This document shows, piece by piece, positions 42,861-52,700 of a DNA stretch of 64,000 bases; the stretch's first letter is position 1; each line of letters begins with the position of its first letter. A program made the position numbers and the translations under genes. The notes beneath the pieces are model-generated. The model did no database searches, was not told the DNA's origin, and worked only from the letters and a program-made list of their open reading frames with translations. The stretch covers positions 124,001 to 188,000 of the forward strand of contig JAESUZ010004905.1 in the NCBI GenBank assembly GCA_017311185.1. Reading direction: 5' to 3'. The DNA comes from Proteles cristata cristata. Its lineage: Eukaryota > Chordata > Mammalia > Carnivora > Hyaenidae.

Positions 42861-43750
42861 ATAACAGGCAACTATAATAGTGTGACACGCGGTTTGTGTA
42901 GAAGATGGACACAGTAAGGAGAGGGCCTGGGGAAGTTTGAAGGGATGGGAAGAACATGTCCCAGAGCTTACAATTTCTCAGATGGAGCATTTCCACATGC
43001 TGACAAGGCCCAGATGTAGCGTGGGGTGAGTGTCTAGAGTTGTAAAGGGAAATCAGACCTGAGACAAAGTTTTTCAAGGGAGGAGGTTGAGTGGTTGTTT
43101 ACTTGGGCTTTGAAACTCACTGAAATAATGCTGTGCATTAGGATGGAAAGATCATGTGGAAGGCTGGGCAGTTGACAAGATGTAATAGAGGTGAGGAAAG
43201 AATCAAAGACTTCTTTGAGTTTTCATTCTTGGGAAAAGATAGAATAAAAGTCCTACCCACAAAAATAAAATGTAGGAATGAGGTCCATTTTCTACATATT
43301 GCATGAAGTGAAAGTCAGACACCTGCGTACAGCAATCCTGTCGTTAGGTGGAAACACAGGTCACCCTGAGTCCAGAAACCTGACTTACAAACACTGCCTG
43401 TCTCTGAAAGTGACAACATCAATCATAAACCATTGTGCATAAGAGGGGACAGTGGTAGGTGGTCCAGTTTGAACCTATTTGGGGATTTCCAGAAATGTAG
43501 CCAGGTTGCCTAAAAGATTGACATGCCTTCTCAGAGGGAGAAATCATGCTGTGTTTTTGCTAAACTTTGCATAAATTTTTATTATGTCTCCTGAGCTGGT
43601 GGAAGAACCAAACTGAAATTTCTTTGGTAGGAGCCTGAGGATCCTTCCTGTAAGAAACTTATCCTAAAATGAAGGCCCCTGGCACCATAAACTAATGCAA
43701 TAAACAAGCTTCAGTTATTAGAGGCTGGGCTGATGCTGAAAACAGTCGTG
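42861..43750. other. Non-coding stretch, probably an old repeat in part
   Basis: 43080-43330 (GATGTAATAGAGGTGAGGAA, AAAGACTTCTTTGAGTTTTC) resembles the 3' part of the unnamed dispersed family seen at 39.8 kb. The rest is unassigned. No gene. Confidence 0.4.
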
Positions 43751-43754
43751 TTTT

Positions 43755-43955
43755 AGTGATTAAGATAGGGGATTGGAGGTCAGACTGCCAGTATGACAGT
43801 AACCTTGGGCAAGTAAGTTAACTTCTGAAGCCTTGATTTCCTCCTCTGTAAAATGGAAATAATAATAAAATCTAGAATCAAATGGAATAATTATTCAAGG
43901 GCTTATCACATAGCTATGCACATAATAAATGCTCAGCAATTGTTAAATATCTAGA
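43755..43955 (+). mobile_element. MIR SINE, nearly complete
   Basis: GGAGGTCAGACTGCCAGTAT, ACCTTGGGCAAGTAAGTTAA, TTCCTCCTCTGTAAAATGG, AAATAATAATAAAATCTAGA and CATAATAAATGCTCAGCAAT cover the MIR from its 5' part to its 3' end. Confidence 0.9.
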
Positions 43956-43969
43956 CAAGCCATAAGAGA

Positions 43970-44185
43970 CTCTTCATATAGACAATAAAATGAGGGCTGC
44001 TGGAGGGGAGGTAAGCAGGAAATGGGCTAAATGGGTGAAGGGCGTTAAGGAGGGTGCTTGTTGGGATGAGCACTGACTGGGTGTTATATGTAAGTGATGA
44101 ATCACTAAATTCTATTCCTGAAATAATTATTACACTATATGTTAACCAACTGGGATTTAAAAATTTTTAAACGTTTAATAAAAAT
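43970..44185 (+). mobile_element. LINE-1 3'-UTR fragment
   Basis: GGGCTAAATGGGTGAAGGGC, GGAGGGTGCTTGTTGGGATG, AGCACTGACTGGGTGTTATA, GATGAATCACTAAATTCTAT and ATTATTACACTATATGTTAA, an L1 3' end with an A-rich tail, abutting an older L1 piece. Confidence 0.9.
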
Positions 44186-44189
44186 AAAA

Positions 44190-44510
44190 GAAAATAACAA
44201 TGTTCTACCATGTTTACTACCAGCTTGGCAAAGCTTACAGACTGGAGCCCTCGGATGCATGCTGCTGGTAAGAGCACAGGCTGGCACAACTGTTTGGAAT
44301 GGCATTTTCATAACATCTATTTGAATTTCAAACATGCTTACTTGTTGACGCAGCAATTCCATTTCTAGAACTCTGTCTTATAGATACATCACATAAGTGT
44401 GCAAGATGATATACCACAAAGGTGTTTATGATAGCAGTGTTTGCAATAGTGAAAAACTAAAACTATCTTAATTGTCATTCAATAAGTTAAATATATGACA
44501 TAGTAAAAAA
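44190..44510 (+). mobile_element. Ancient LINE-1 ORF2 3' region
   Basis: CGCAGCAATTCCATTTCTAG, CTTATAGATACATCACATAA, GTGTGCAAGATGATATACCA and TGCAATAGTGAAAAACTAAA keep the order of the L1 ORF2 C-terminal coding region (relic of DPAIPFLG.. coding). No frame left. Confidence 0.75.
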
Positions 44511-46816
44511 AAATAATAATAATTGCTCACCATCTATAATAACAACCCCCCCCCCACCAACCTCCAGTGGATGTGTACCCTAAGGAATACAGGTAGCAGA
44601 AAAAGGAAGACACTGGTGGTATGTTTGGTCAAGTCGTGCCCTGCAGCCTCTCTGGCTAAGAGCAACCTCAGGGTCCGAATTGAGAGGGCATTCTTCCCCA
44701 CCTCACAGATGCCATACAGCTCCAGCGTGTGGAAACCCAGGGACAACATCGGGACTCAGGACTCAGACACGGCACTGGGACCCAGCAGGGGACAGCAGGA
44801 CCCAAAGGGTACCCTGTGAAGGTGGCAAAGCTAGCAGCAGCGCCAGGCTGCAGAGTGTTCATTTATGCACACTTCAGAGAAACCTCCCAGAGATGTCTAA
44901 AATTATTTTACAGGGTCAAGTCCTGCTAGAGTGGGCGGGATAAGAGCCAATGTCATCTGGGTCATTATGATTGATGTGATTCCATCTGGACTAATAGGTA
45001 GGTAACTTGGGTCACATGTGAGATGTTGCTTAAGAACCGATCATAATCATGCTGCCATCAACGTTGTCTTTGATGGTAAGAGGACTTACATTTAATGTAA
45101 CAACCGAAACATGCTGCTTCACTTAAATAGAAAGTGTCTTCACTTCCCTGTGCCCAAGAAATGTTTCTCATACAGTAATTTTATTTAGGCAGTAAATCTG
45201 TACAAACAAGAAAACAGGAGTTTGGATGAAAACATTGAATGAACTTCAGATACAAGTTGAATTGAAATCAAGTACTACGAAACAAAAGTCAGGGGAAAAA
45301 AATATAAAAAGGTACCATTGTGGCAGGGCTGGATATCAGGACGTAAGATCGCTTCCTGCCCCAGCTACTATTTAATATGTTAATATTAAATCCGATATTA
45401 TCCATGAGTCTGTAGTTTAAAGGTCATACCAAGAAGTTTTCACTTTTGCACAAGCCAGAAGCACAAAGACCTTGACCCTAAGGGCTCCTCAAATTCCTAA
45501 GTGATAACTTCTTTAAATGAGGGTATTCAGACTATTGCATCCTCATTTCTACTGATGACTAAGATGTCCTTTGATCCTGGAACATGTAGAAAAATAAGTT
45601 TGGGTTTCTCCTTGCCCAGGGTTTTGGTCAGCTGTGCTTGAGGGATCAAACAGTTTGAAGTATTTCAGAGTCATTTCTTTTTTTTCCTCAAAATCATTAA
45701 AAGGGAAACCAAATGTCTCAGCTAAGGAAAGAGCTGACCCTTTACTAAATTTATAGAAGAAAACGCCTCTTGGCCAATGCAGAGCTCCTTGAATCAGAGG
45801 GGAGTGCAAGGCCACTGCTTTTGTAGATAACAAATTGGTTCAGTCAAGGAAAGACTGTAGATCTGACAAGGAAAAAATGGCATGCTCAAGATAAGATGAA
45901 TTTTTACCATATTTCAGTATAGAAGACCACAGTGAAAGAAAAATGACTTCATCAATCCCATTCTAGGAGCCTTGGTGAGACTAAGGACCAAAGGGAAATG
46001 CTTCTGGAACTGACTTCCTGTCATACAAGTTGCATCCATCAGTTCAGGGCAGCTTCAGAGAGGCACATGCAATCACAGCTGACAGTGGATGAATCACAAT
46101 TATCCAGACCTTATTAGCTATTGCCCTAGAGTTAGAGGGTCATTTGCTTCTTTCAGGTAGCAATCGATTGCTTTGTATGGGCTACAACTTAAAAGACTAA
46201 GGTCAAGGTATGGTGATGGAAAATTAGGTTAGCTATCATAAATCCTCCAGTACCAATCCTTCTTATCTGAACGAGAGTGCTATATACTATTAACTCTGAA
46301 GACAGGTTTGTGGGAAATATAACAGAATCCAGAATCATAGCAAACTTTCTGATGGATAATACAGTATATCAGAAAAACCTAGAAAGGTTGAACTTTCTTC
46401 ATTTGATAAGAAGAAAATTGAATTCACCCTGCCTTGATGCACATGGCTAATTCTTCAGACCAGCAAGTGCTCAGCAAAAGGGGTGAAAAGACACTTTATA
46501 GAGGAAAGATACTCTCATTTCTCCTCTTCTCTTGCTATGATCCAAGACAAGCCACGCCCTAAATAAATGGCCCATAAGTAGCCTTACCATAAAGTTGGCA
46601 CTGACAGAAGAGAGGGGATAATTCTGTTACAGTGTCTTTTTGTCTCTGTAACTCATCACCAAGAAACAAACTAACAAAAAAATGCAATTCTCATCTAACC
46701 AAATAAAAGATGCATTGTTACTTTTTAGAATTGCCAGAAAATATTCACAATTCATAAGCCTAGGTAAAGGGCATTATAGTGTTACTTATACCTTTCTTTC
46801 AACTTTTCTGACTCAA
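44511..46816. other. Repeat-poor non-coding stretch
   Basis: About 2.3 kb with no recognised repeat beyond a C-run at 44545-44554. Frames of 64-98 codons at 44523-44943 overlap on both strands without a domain. This is the centre of a SINE-free interval (39.35-46.84 kb). Confidence 0.5.
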
Positions 46817-46843
46817 AATATTCCAATTAAGAAGCTGGAAATA

Positions 46844-47054
46844 GGGGCGCCTGGGTGGCTTAGTCGGTTAAGCATCCAACTTTCGCTTAGGTCATGATCT
46901 CGCGGTTCATGGGTTCAAGCCCGGCGTCGGGCTCTGTGCTGACTGCCAGCTCAGAGCCTGGAGCCTGTTTCAGTCTGTGACTCCCTCTCTCTCTGACCCT
47001 CTCCTCTCTCTCTCTCTCTCTCTCCTAGAAATAAATAAAAATATTAAAAAAAAA
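46844..47054 (+). mobile_element. Young Can-SINE in a tandemly duplicated target
   Basis: Young-subfamily bases GGCTTAGTCGGTTAAGCA, CAACTTTCGCTTAGGTC and CTCCTAGAAATAAAT. Exact duplication AAGCTGGAAATA at 46832-46843 and 47055-47066. The flanks also carry an exact 24-base repeat at 46817-46840 and 47069-47092. Confidence 0.95.
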
Positions 47055-47249
47055 AAGCTGGAAATAATAATATTCCAATTAAGAAGCTGGAAAAAGATCA
47101 TAGATCTTTTTAGATCGTTGGTACTAAAATAAAAGTAGCTTTGGTTTAACTCATAAAAATAATTGTGTGTACTCTATCTTTCTTCTTTTCTTATAGTTAC
47201 TTGCATTTTTACTGGCATAATAAATAGTATCTATTGTGTATACAGAAGG

Positions 47250-47451
47250 TTTTTTTTAAGTTTATTTATTTATTTTGAGAGAGATAAAGACAGCATGAGT
47301 GGGGGAGAGGCAGAAACAGAGGGGGAGAGACAGGGCCCAAGCTGTCAGCACAGAGCCCGATGCGGAGCTGGAACTCACAAAACCATGAGATCATGACCTG
47401 AGCTGAAACCAAGAGTCACACGCTTAATTGACTGAGCCACCCAAGTGCCCC
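47250..47451 (-). mobile_element. Can-SINE
   Basis: T-run, GAGAGAGATAAAGACAGCAT and GAGCCACCCAAGTGCCCC. The usual GACTCTGAAGCAGGCTCCAGGC part is missing (GAGAGACAGGGCCCAAGCTG), so it has an internal deletion. TATACAGAAGGTTTTT and TATATTGAAGTTTTT flank it. Confidence 0.9.
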
Positions 47452-48228
47452 TATATTGAAGTTTTTATACCTAGCATTGTACCAACCAGAAATACCCATA
47501 CATCAGCATTTTCATACTGATCACAACAAATGTTCAATCAATGAACTTACCTATGCCTTTGTCTGAAAAAACTTTGAAGAAGACAAAAAGTCAAAAAGTA
47601 AGGTTATCTCTGATAATGGTCTTTAACACAGGTGAATGAAGCAAGGGAAAAAAATGAATCAATTTTCTAAATTTTACCTTCCTGAAAAAGCATAAAGTTT
47701 TATTAAGTCCATGAGAAATGACAGAAATTTCTCAAATGAGTATTCACAAATGTCATAAATTAGGGATTGTTCTTAAAAGACTAATGGGCAATGAGAATGA
47801 ATCTGATAAATTCTCCAAGCCAAGGAAGGGAAACAAGAAACTGTAAATCCAAAGTTGCATCTGGATTCCTAGACAGTTGAGCAGATCTTGATACCACATC
47901 AAATTTTTCTTAAATCAAAACTGAATTTTTCTGTAGATTTCTATAAAAGCAAAAGCAGAAAGCTTCAGAAGCAGATGGGCATGAAAAGTTTCAAAGGTTG
48001 AAACTTTACCTTGCAATCACCCATTGCTTTCTTCCACTGTTGGTGGACACCATTATCTCCCAAAATGATCTATAAGAAATGCTAGCTTTATCGTGTTACT
48101 ACATCTCCGAGTCTCACTACATATATTTCTATTTACTCAGTGACAATTTATGTCTACTCTAGTAATCTTTCAGTTGTAAGTATATATATATATTTTTTTA
48201 CCAGGTTCTTGTGTTAAAAAATACTGTG
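47452..48228. other. AT-rich non-coding stretch
   Basis: No gene or repeat recognised, apart from a short TA run at 48180-48192. Confidence 0.5.
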
Positions 48229-48366
48229 AGGGACATGTGGTTTAGTCAGTTAAGCAGCCAACTCTTGATCTTGCTTGAGTCTTGAGATCAGGGTCATGGG
48301 TTCAGGCCCCACATTTGGCTTTGCACTGCGCATGAAGCCTAATTTAAAAAAAAAAAAAAAAAAAAA
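48229..48366 (+). mobile_element. Older Can-SINE (SINEC_a-like)
   Basis: AGGGACATGTGGTTTAGTCA head, CAACTCTTGATCTTGCTTGA, TTTGCACTGCGCATGAAGCC and a 22-A tail. Short type without CT tract. Confidence 0.85.
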
Positions 48367-48449
48367 GATCCTCCAAACCATGACAAGTTAAAAATAAAGC
48401 AAAACTCTGGTTGCACCACTAACCGTAAGTTCTAGAAGATTTCGTGAAG

Positions 48450-48481
48450 GTGCTCACTTCAGCAGCACATATACTAAAATT
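48450..48481 (+). pseudogene. RNU6 (pseudogene fragment): U6 snRNA 5' fragment (retropseudogene)
   Basis: GTGCTCACTTCAGCAGCACA followed by TATACTAAAATT matches the first 32 bases of U6 spliceosomal RNA at 30 positions. The two differences are G-to-A at CpG sites, the usual decay. U6 proper is about 106 bases, so two thirds of the gene are missing. TAGAAGATTTCGTGAAG (48433-48449) and TAGAAGATTTGGGGAAG (48482-48498), 15 of 17 identical, flank it directly with no poly(A). This marks an L1-mediated, 3'-truncated, tailless insertion. No upstream U6 promoter elements (PSE, TATA) are visible. Confidence 0.9.
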
Positions 48482-48774
48482 TAGAAGATTTGGGGAAGTC
48501 ATAAAAGTTCTCTAGATTTAATTATATTTTTACATTATTTATGCTGAGGCTTGAGTGAAAACACATAAGTATAAAGGGGAAATTGTCCTGGAAATGTAGT
48601 TTCTCCTGCTAACCAAACTTTAACAGTAAATAACAAAGTGAGCTTTATCTTTCCAGGTGCCTAACTAAAAGACTGATGTTTTAGGAAAGACTCTTTCCAA
48701 AAAATTTGAATAAGAGATAGATAGCAGGAATGGAGAGCAAGGGCAAATCCCCAGAAACCCAAAAAGATAGGCAG

Positions 48775-48872
48775 CTGATCTGTACAGCAAGGAGAGATAT
48801 CCAATCACTATTTTGTACACGATAAACTAATACAAAGGTATATGTCAATTATATCTCAATAAAACTGGAGAG
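48775..48872 (+). mobile_element. LINE-1 3' tail
   Basis: TTTTGTACACGATAAACTAA followed by TATATGTCAATTATATCTCA and ATAAAACTGG matches old L1 3' ends (GTACACCTAAAACTAATACAA, TATGTCAATTATATCTCAATAAA). Confidence 0.8.
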
Positions 48873-48919
48873 GGGAGCAAACATTACAGAACTACACAGT
48901 ATAGAAAGGGGAAGTCATT

Positions 48920-49090
48920 GGGGCGCCTGGGTGGCTTAGTCGGTTGAGCGTCCGACTTTCGCTTAGGTCATGATCTCGCGGTTCATGGGTTCGAGCCCCG
49001 TGTAGGGCTCTGTGCTGACTGCCAGCTCAGAGCCTGGAGCCTGTTTCGGAGTCTGTCACTCCCTCTCTCTCTGACCCTCCCCTGCTCACG

Positions 49091-49129
<39 letters not shown>

Positions 49130-49171
49130 GAAATAAATAAAACATTTAAAAAATTTAAAAAAGAAAAAAAA
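48920..49171 (+). mobile_element. Young Can-SINE, exact 15-bp target duplication
   Basis: GGGGCGCCTGGGTGGCTTAG, GACTTTCGCTTAGGTC, CTGACTGCCAGCTCAG and 19 CT units. AGAAAGGGGAAGTCA is exact at 48903-48917 and 49172-49186. Confidence 0.97.
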
Positions 49172-49186
49172 GAAAGGGGAAGTCAA

Positions 49187-50239
49187 CTAGAACCCACCCC
49201 CAGAGACTGCTCACTGTCAGCCATTTGGCACATCTTCCTCCTGATGCTTTCTTCTACATATCTACTAACATACATATGTAATGAGGTTGCATAGTTTAAT
49301 TTGCTACAATGCGTATTTGCAGAGACCATGAATTTGACTGTGTTACATTTCTCAGGCACTAACTGCCTACACACTAACAGATAAAATCATATACTTTACT
49401 AAACATCTACTGCAGCTTAAACTTAGTCAGATCCAGTATTTTAAACAGTCTTTTCAGTCTTCTGACTGGATACAGATGCTCAGGATCTCAGAAGGCTTCC
49501 TCCCACTGAAATAGGCTTGCACATCCTTGGGGAGTACCAGCCCTGTGCTGGTCCTTGGATTTATACACCTCTTGTGCCCTGAGCTCCAGGGGGGCTCTCC
49601 TTTGCCTGCTGGATGGCCCTTAAACTACTTGTCTGCTGGCCTCCCCCAAGACTCCACCTTCTGTTCTTTTGGCTCACTCAATGCTCTCGAGGATTATTAG
49701 CCAACTCCTTGTTGATTCAGCCTCCTCTGAGCTTATGCTGCCTCAGTCAGTAGGCCTCTCCAATTTGTCACTGTGACCCCTACAAGATCCTAGCCTGGAG
49801 GGGCCACTCCATAGCCCTCCTCCTTAACATACAGAGATACTTCCCCCTGCCTTAGCAAGTCCCCTCTGACTCTCCAATCTGTCTCTCAGCAATTTCTGGC
49901 TCCCATCTAAACCCCAAGGGAACTAGAGCAGCCAGGGGAGATGCAAATTCAATGTCTCCCTCTGCCTCCCTTGGCAACGTCCCACGTTGGCAACGTACAG
50001 CCTGAGAGGTAGCCTTCTCCCACAGCCCTCCTGTCTTCAGTGCTCCCCTCACCTTATCAACATAGCTCCCCACCTCCTATTACATAAAAGTCCCTGAACC
50101 ACTTCACTCTCCAGCCCTCTCTCGTACAATTGGAGGCTCTCAAGCCTATTGTTTTGTTGCAGAAACTTCTTTGCATTTCTAGACTTTTGCTCTTATGTCC
50201 AGATGTAGGGTTGTTGTTGTTGTTGTATCAAGTGGGACG
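49187..50239. other. Non-coding stretch
   Basis: No repeat or gene recognised. 49440-50060 is moderately C-rich. A 73-codon frame at 49852-50073 has no motif. Five GTT units lie at about 50209-50225. Confidence 0.5.
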
Positions 50240-50457
50240 ATTCTATAAATCTATTTTACAACTGTTTGTGTGGGCTTTTTTTCTATTTCACAATATATCA
50301 TGGACATCTTTTCAAGTCATTTCAGAGGAAGTTAGCTCATTCTTTTCAACAATTGTATGCCATTTCATTGCATAGATGTACCATAATTTACCTTCCAGTC
50401 CCTACTAATGGATATTTGTGATGTTTCCAGTTTTTCACTATTAAAAATGATGTCACA
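50240..50457 (-). mobile_element. Ancient LINE-1 fragment
   Basis: CACAATATATCATGGACATC, TTTTCAAGTCATTTCAGAGG, CATTTCATTGCATAGATGTA, CCATAATTTACCTTCCAGTC and TTTGTGATGTTTCCAG match minus-strand old L1 (ATTCCATTGTATGGATGTACCATAATTT). It stops at the SINE. Confidence 0.75.
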
Positions 50458-50606
50458 GGGGCACCCAAGTAGCTCAGTTGGTTAAGCATCTGACGCTTGG
50501 TTTCAGCTCAAGCCATGATCTCACAGCTTGTGAGTTCAAGCCCCACAACTGGCTCCCTGCTGACAGTGTAGAGCCTGCTTGGGATTCTCTCTCTCTGCCC
50601 CTCTCC

Positions 50607-51490
50607 TTTTTTTTTTTTTTTTTTGCCAATATCACCAAAATGGTTTTATTTTTGTCACTGACAACATGCAGAACATTGCCAATTGTATCATTACAATTTG
50701 TTTTGATTTCGTTAAATAGTACAAGTATGCATTAAAAATATATGTTTACATTTAAGTATAACACATTAAAGTTCTTTGTAAACATAACTCCTCAATATAT
50801 TTTCCTGCTTTGTTTTATACATAAATAACTTAATCTACAAAATCATAAATAAAACTATGGACTCTTGTGGCCTAAGTGTATACACAAATTTTGGAGCTTG
50901 ACAGATGTGTTGTCTTTATGATCTTGTAAGTAACAACATGCAATATTTGCAGCGTTTATTAACAAATAAATGATTTAGCATCACAAGTCACTGTCTCCCA
51001 ACCAGGTTCTGCCAATAATAGATGTTCCAGTGCCCTTGGTAAAAAGGTTATGGGCTTACAAAATCAAAATAATCAAAAGACAAGATTTTTACAACAGTAC
51101 AGATGGTTGCCACTTAAATACTACTAAGTCTTACTTTGTCCGAAGAACAAAAAAAGCTGCTAATGAGTAAATGCTTGTACTATCATTTAAAAGGAAGCTA
51201 ACAAAATCTAAAATAAAATCAGATTAAAACCATATTAATCTTGGGGAAAAATATTCCATTGAGAGTCTGTTCAGGAACAGAATTAACATCATCCTAAGTT
51301 TCCTAAAACTTATTTTGAACCATCACTTTGAGTAGTTAAAACTTTCAGGGAAAAAATAATGACATGCAAAAGTGACCTTAGAAAGTTAATGCTTACAATT
51401 CCTGATGCATAACACTTGATTTAGTTTTTGTCTAATGACTGGAAATATGTATTCCTTAAGAAAAATATCAGATTTCCGGCACCACTGCTA
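50607..51490 (-). pseudogene. Retrocopy of an unidentified mRNA 3' UTR inside a SINE
   Basis: Begins with 18 T's (50607-50624), the reverse of a poly(A) tail. AATAAA is read on the minus strand at 50645-50650, about 20 bases upstream of the tail, the normal cleavage distance. CTCTCTCTGCCCCTCTCC (50589-50606) and CTCTCTCTGCCCCTCCCC (51491-51508) are an almost exact target duplication of the host SINE. The body is AT-rich without a long open frame, like a 3' UTR, and does not resemble any repeat I know. The source gene is not recognised. It is 5'-truncated or a UTR-only copy. Confidence 0.82.
50645..50650 (-). promoter_or_regulatory. Polyadenylation signal of the retrocopy
   Basis: TTTATT on the plus strand equals AATAAA on the minus strand, 20 bases from the poly(A) start at 50624. 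Confidence 0.8.
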
Positions 51491-51574
51491 CTCTCTCTGC
51501 CCCTCCCCTGCATGTGTTCGTGCATGCACATGCATGCACTCTCTCTCTCTCTCAAACTAAACATACTTAAAAAT

Positions 51575-52450
51575 GCTATAATTCTTATACATTGCTGGTA
51601 GGAGTATAAATTAGCATAGTAGAATGGATAGACAAATTGTAGTGTATTCTCACAAAATGGAAAACTACATACAGCAATGAAAATGAATTACAGTGACATA
51701 TAAGAACAGGATTAATTATGCAAACATAAGCAAAAGAAGCAAGATACAAAAGAATATATAAAGCACTTTCCATTTATATAAATTTTTTCAAATATGTGAA
51801 ACTACATTATTTTATGGATGCATACACAGGTGGTAAAAACCTAAAGAAAAGGAAGAAAATTATTATCAAAAAGTCAAGATAGTGGTTCCTTGTAGAGCTA
51901 TGCTGTCCAATATAAATATAATACGAGCCACAGACACAAACCATAAATGTACTTTTAAATTCTCCAATAGTCATACAAATGGAGAGAGGAGAAATCAGGT
52001 AAAAGTAACATTTTATTTAACCCAATATATTCATGATATTGTCATTTCAATATGTAATCAACATTAAAAATTATTAATGATATGCTTCACATTCTTTTAC
52101 TTATACTAAGTCTTCATAATCCAGTGTGAATTTTACACCTGCAGTACATCTGAATTTCAATTAGCTACATTTCAAGTGCTTATTTGCCATATGTGGCTGG
52201 CAGCTACCACATTGGACAGCCCAGTTCTCGCAGACATGAGAGTCAGGAAAGAGGTTGGCTCTATAGGAGAAAAGTAGGGCTGTAACTGGGAATGACATGT
52301 GGGAAGTTCTGGGGAACTGGCATTGTTATTTTCCTTGAGATGAGTGTTGACTATATATTTGCGTTATATTTATTAAATCATACATGTAAATTTTATGAGC
52401 CTTTTTGAATGTGTTTTGTTTTATCCTCCTTTTTCAAAATAATGTTTTAA
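51575..52450 (+). mobile_element. Ancient LINE-1 3' end, split by a DNA transposon
   Basis: Left (51575-51897): CATTGCTGGTAGGAGTATAA, ATGGATAGACAAATTGTAGT, CAGCAATGAAAATGAATTAC, GCACTTTCCATTTATATAAA and AAAGTCAAGATAGTGGTTCC. Right (52225-52450): GGGGAACTGGCATTGTTATT, TTCCTTGAGATGAGTG and TTATATTTATTAAATCATAC. These are the two halves of an old L1 end. Confidence 0.78.
51898..52224 (+). mobile_element. Non-autonomous hAT-like DNA transposon
   Basis: Starts TATGCTGTCCAATATAAATA and ends ACCACATTGGACAGCCCAG, so GCTGTCCAAT and ATTGGACAGC are perfect terminal inverted repeats. The interior has TTTATTTAACCCAATATATT and GTCATTTCAATATGTAATCA, a known mammal-wide MER element whose exact name I will not assert. 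It has no transposase frame. It lies inside an older L1. Confidence 0.82.
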
Positions 52451-52700
52451 AAATACTGAATGCATATCCCTGTATGTGTATCATTATATACATGAGCAAG
52501 TATTTCTGAAGGATAAATTTATAAAGTGTAACTACTGGTCCAAATGATACAAACATTAAAACATTCAATAGCACTAAATTACCTTCCATGGGCTTATACC
52601 AGTTCTCACTCCGACCAGTAACAATGAATGAGAACTCCCATTTCTCAAAATCCTTACCAATACTTTTAATTTTAAACACTTTTGACATACTTCTGAAGAT
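52451..52700 (-). mobile_element. Ancient LINE-1 fragment
   Basis: TTTCTGAAGGATAAATTTAT, ATAGCACTAAATTACCTTCC, CAGTTCTCACTCCGACCAGT, AACAATGAATGAGAACTCCC and CCTTACCAATACTTTTAATT follow minus-strand old L1 (TTGCCAAATTGCCCTCCA, TTTACACTCCCACCAGCAATGTATGAGAG). Confidence 0.75.

Larger units (their letters stand above)
50458..51570 (+). mobile_element. Can-SINE split by a retrocopy
   Basis: Left part 50458-50606: GGGGCACCCAAGTAGCTCAG head through GGGATTCTCTCTCTCTGCCC. Right part 51491-51570: CTCTCTCTGCCCCTCCCCTG, GCATGCACTCTCTCTCTC and an A-rich end. An 884-base insert breaks the pyrimidine tract. Confidence 0.9.
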
